Assembly (NCBI GenBank): GCA_018399935.1
Contig: JAGYNP010000065.1
Location: 1 to 11,935 of the forward strand
Length of the DNA stretch: 11,935 nucleotides
Origin: Candidatus Moraniibacteriota bacterium
GTDB taxonomy: Bacteria; Patescibacteriota; Minisyncoccia; Moranbacterales; DUUL01
Direction: 5' to 3'
The position numbers and the translations under genes are program-made. Below the pieces are notes generated by a model, which was given only the letters and a program-made list of their open reading frames with translations, ran no database searches and had not been told where the DNA came from. Position 1 is the stretch's first letter; each line of letters begins with the position of its first letter. This document shows, in pieces, positions 11,915 through 11,935 of the stretch.

Positions 11915-11935
11915 CATAAAATACGATTTCTCAAT

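Overview
The window is about 11.9 kb of very AT-rich bacterial DNA from what looks like a Candidate Phyla Radiation (Patescibacteria, probably Parcubacteria-like) genome. The lineage call is an inference. It rests on low GC, mostly short single-gene transcription units, several small membrane-anchored proteins of kinds I associate with CPR genomes, an archaeal-like UMP kinase, and low-complexity AT-rich spacer repeats. TGA, TAA and TAG all behave as stops here, so there is no sign of the UGA-to-glycine code known in some CPR lineages.

Positions 1-2475 hold a small two-span membrane protein, then a secreted caspase-like peptidase. The peptidase's signal peptide and catalytic domain lie in different frames, overlapping at 755-761. 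A strong terminator follows. Next comes a near-consensus promoter whose -10 and start site are covered by a perfect palindrome; it drives a 43-codon remnant of an ArsR-type repressor and a zinc-ribbon protein. Positions 2475-5410 hold a gene-poor stretch with a perfect 36-bp palindrome, an SDH-family Clp-fold serine protease, an apparent operon of a membrane-anchored extracellular protein and a YdjM-like membrane hydrolase, and a 56-residue membrane protein. Positions 5437-5953 encode a ferritin-like protein split by an in-frame TAG.

Positions 6055-10109 are the housekeeping part: ribosomal protein bL9, CTP synthase, convergent bL27 with a textbook promoter, a membrane-anchored Ada-like Cys/His protein, and UMP kinase. 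UMP kinase and CTP synthase are both pyrimidine nucleotide enzymes (UMP to UDP, UTP to CTP). Positions 10110-10505 have no intact gene. A minus-strand PD-(D/E)XK nuclease with four iron-sulfur-type cysteines follows, preceded by a heptanucleotide tandem repeat.

The last 250 bases are non-coding but structured: a fold-back pair of AT-rich repeats, a purine-rich island, and at 11887-11914 a 28-bp site with 11-6-11 geometry. That site has the same central hexamer as E. coli dif and 19 of 28 identities to it. It is a good candidate for the chromosome-dimer resolution site. The mainly plus-strand gene orientation to its left would fit a replichore running toward the terminus.
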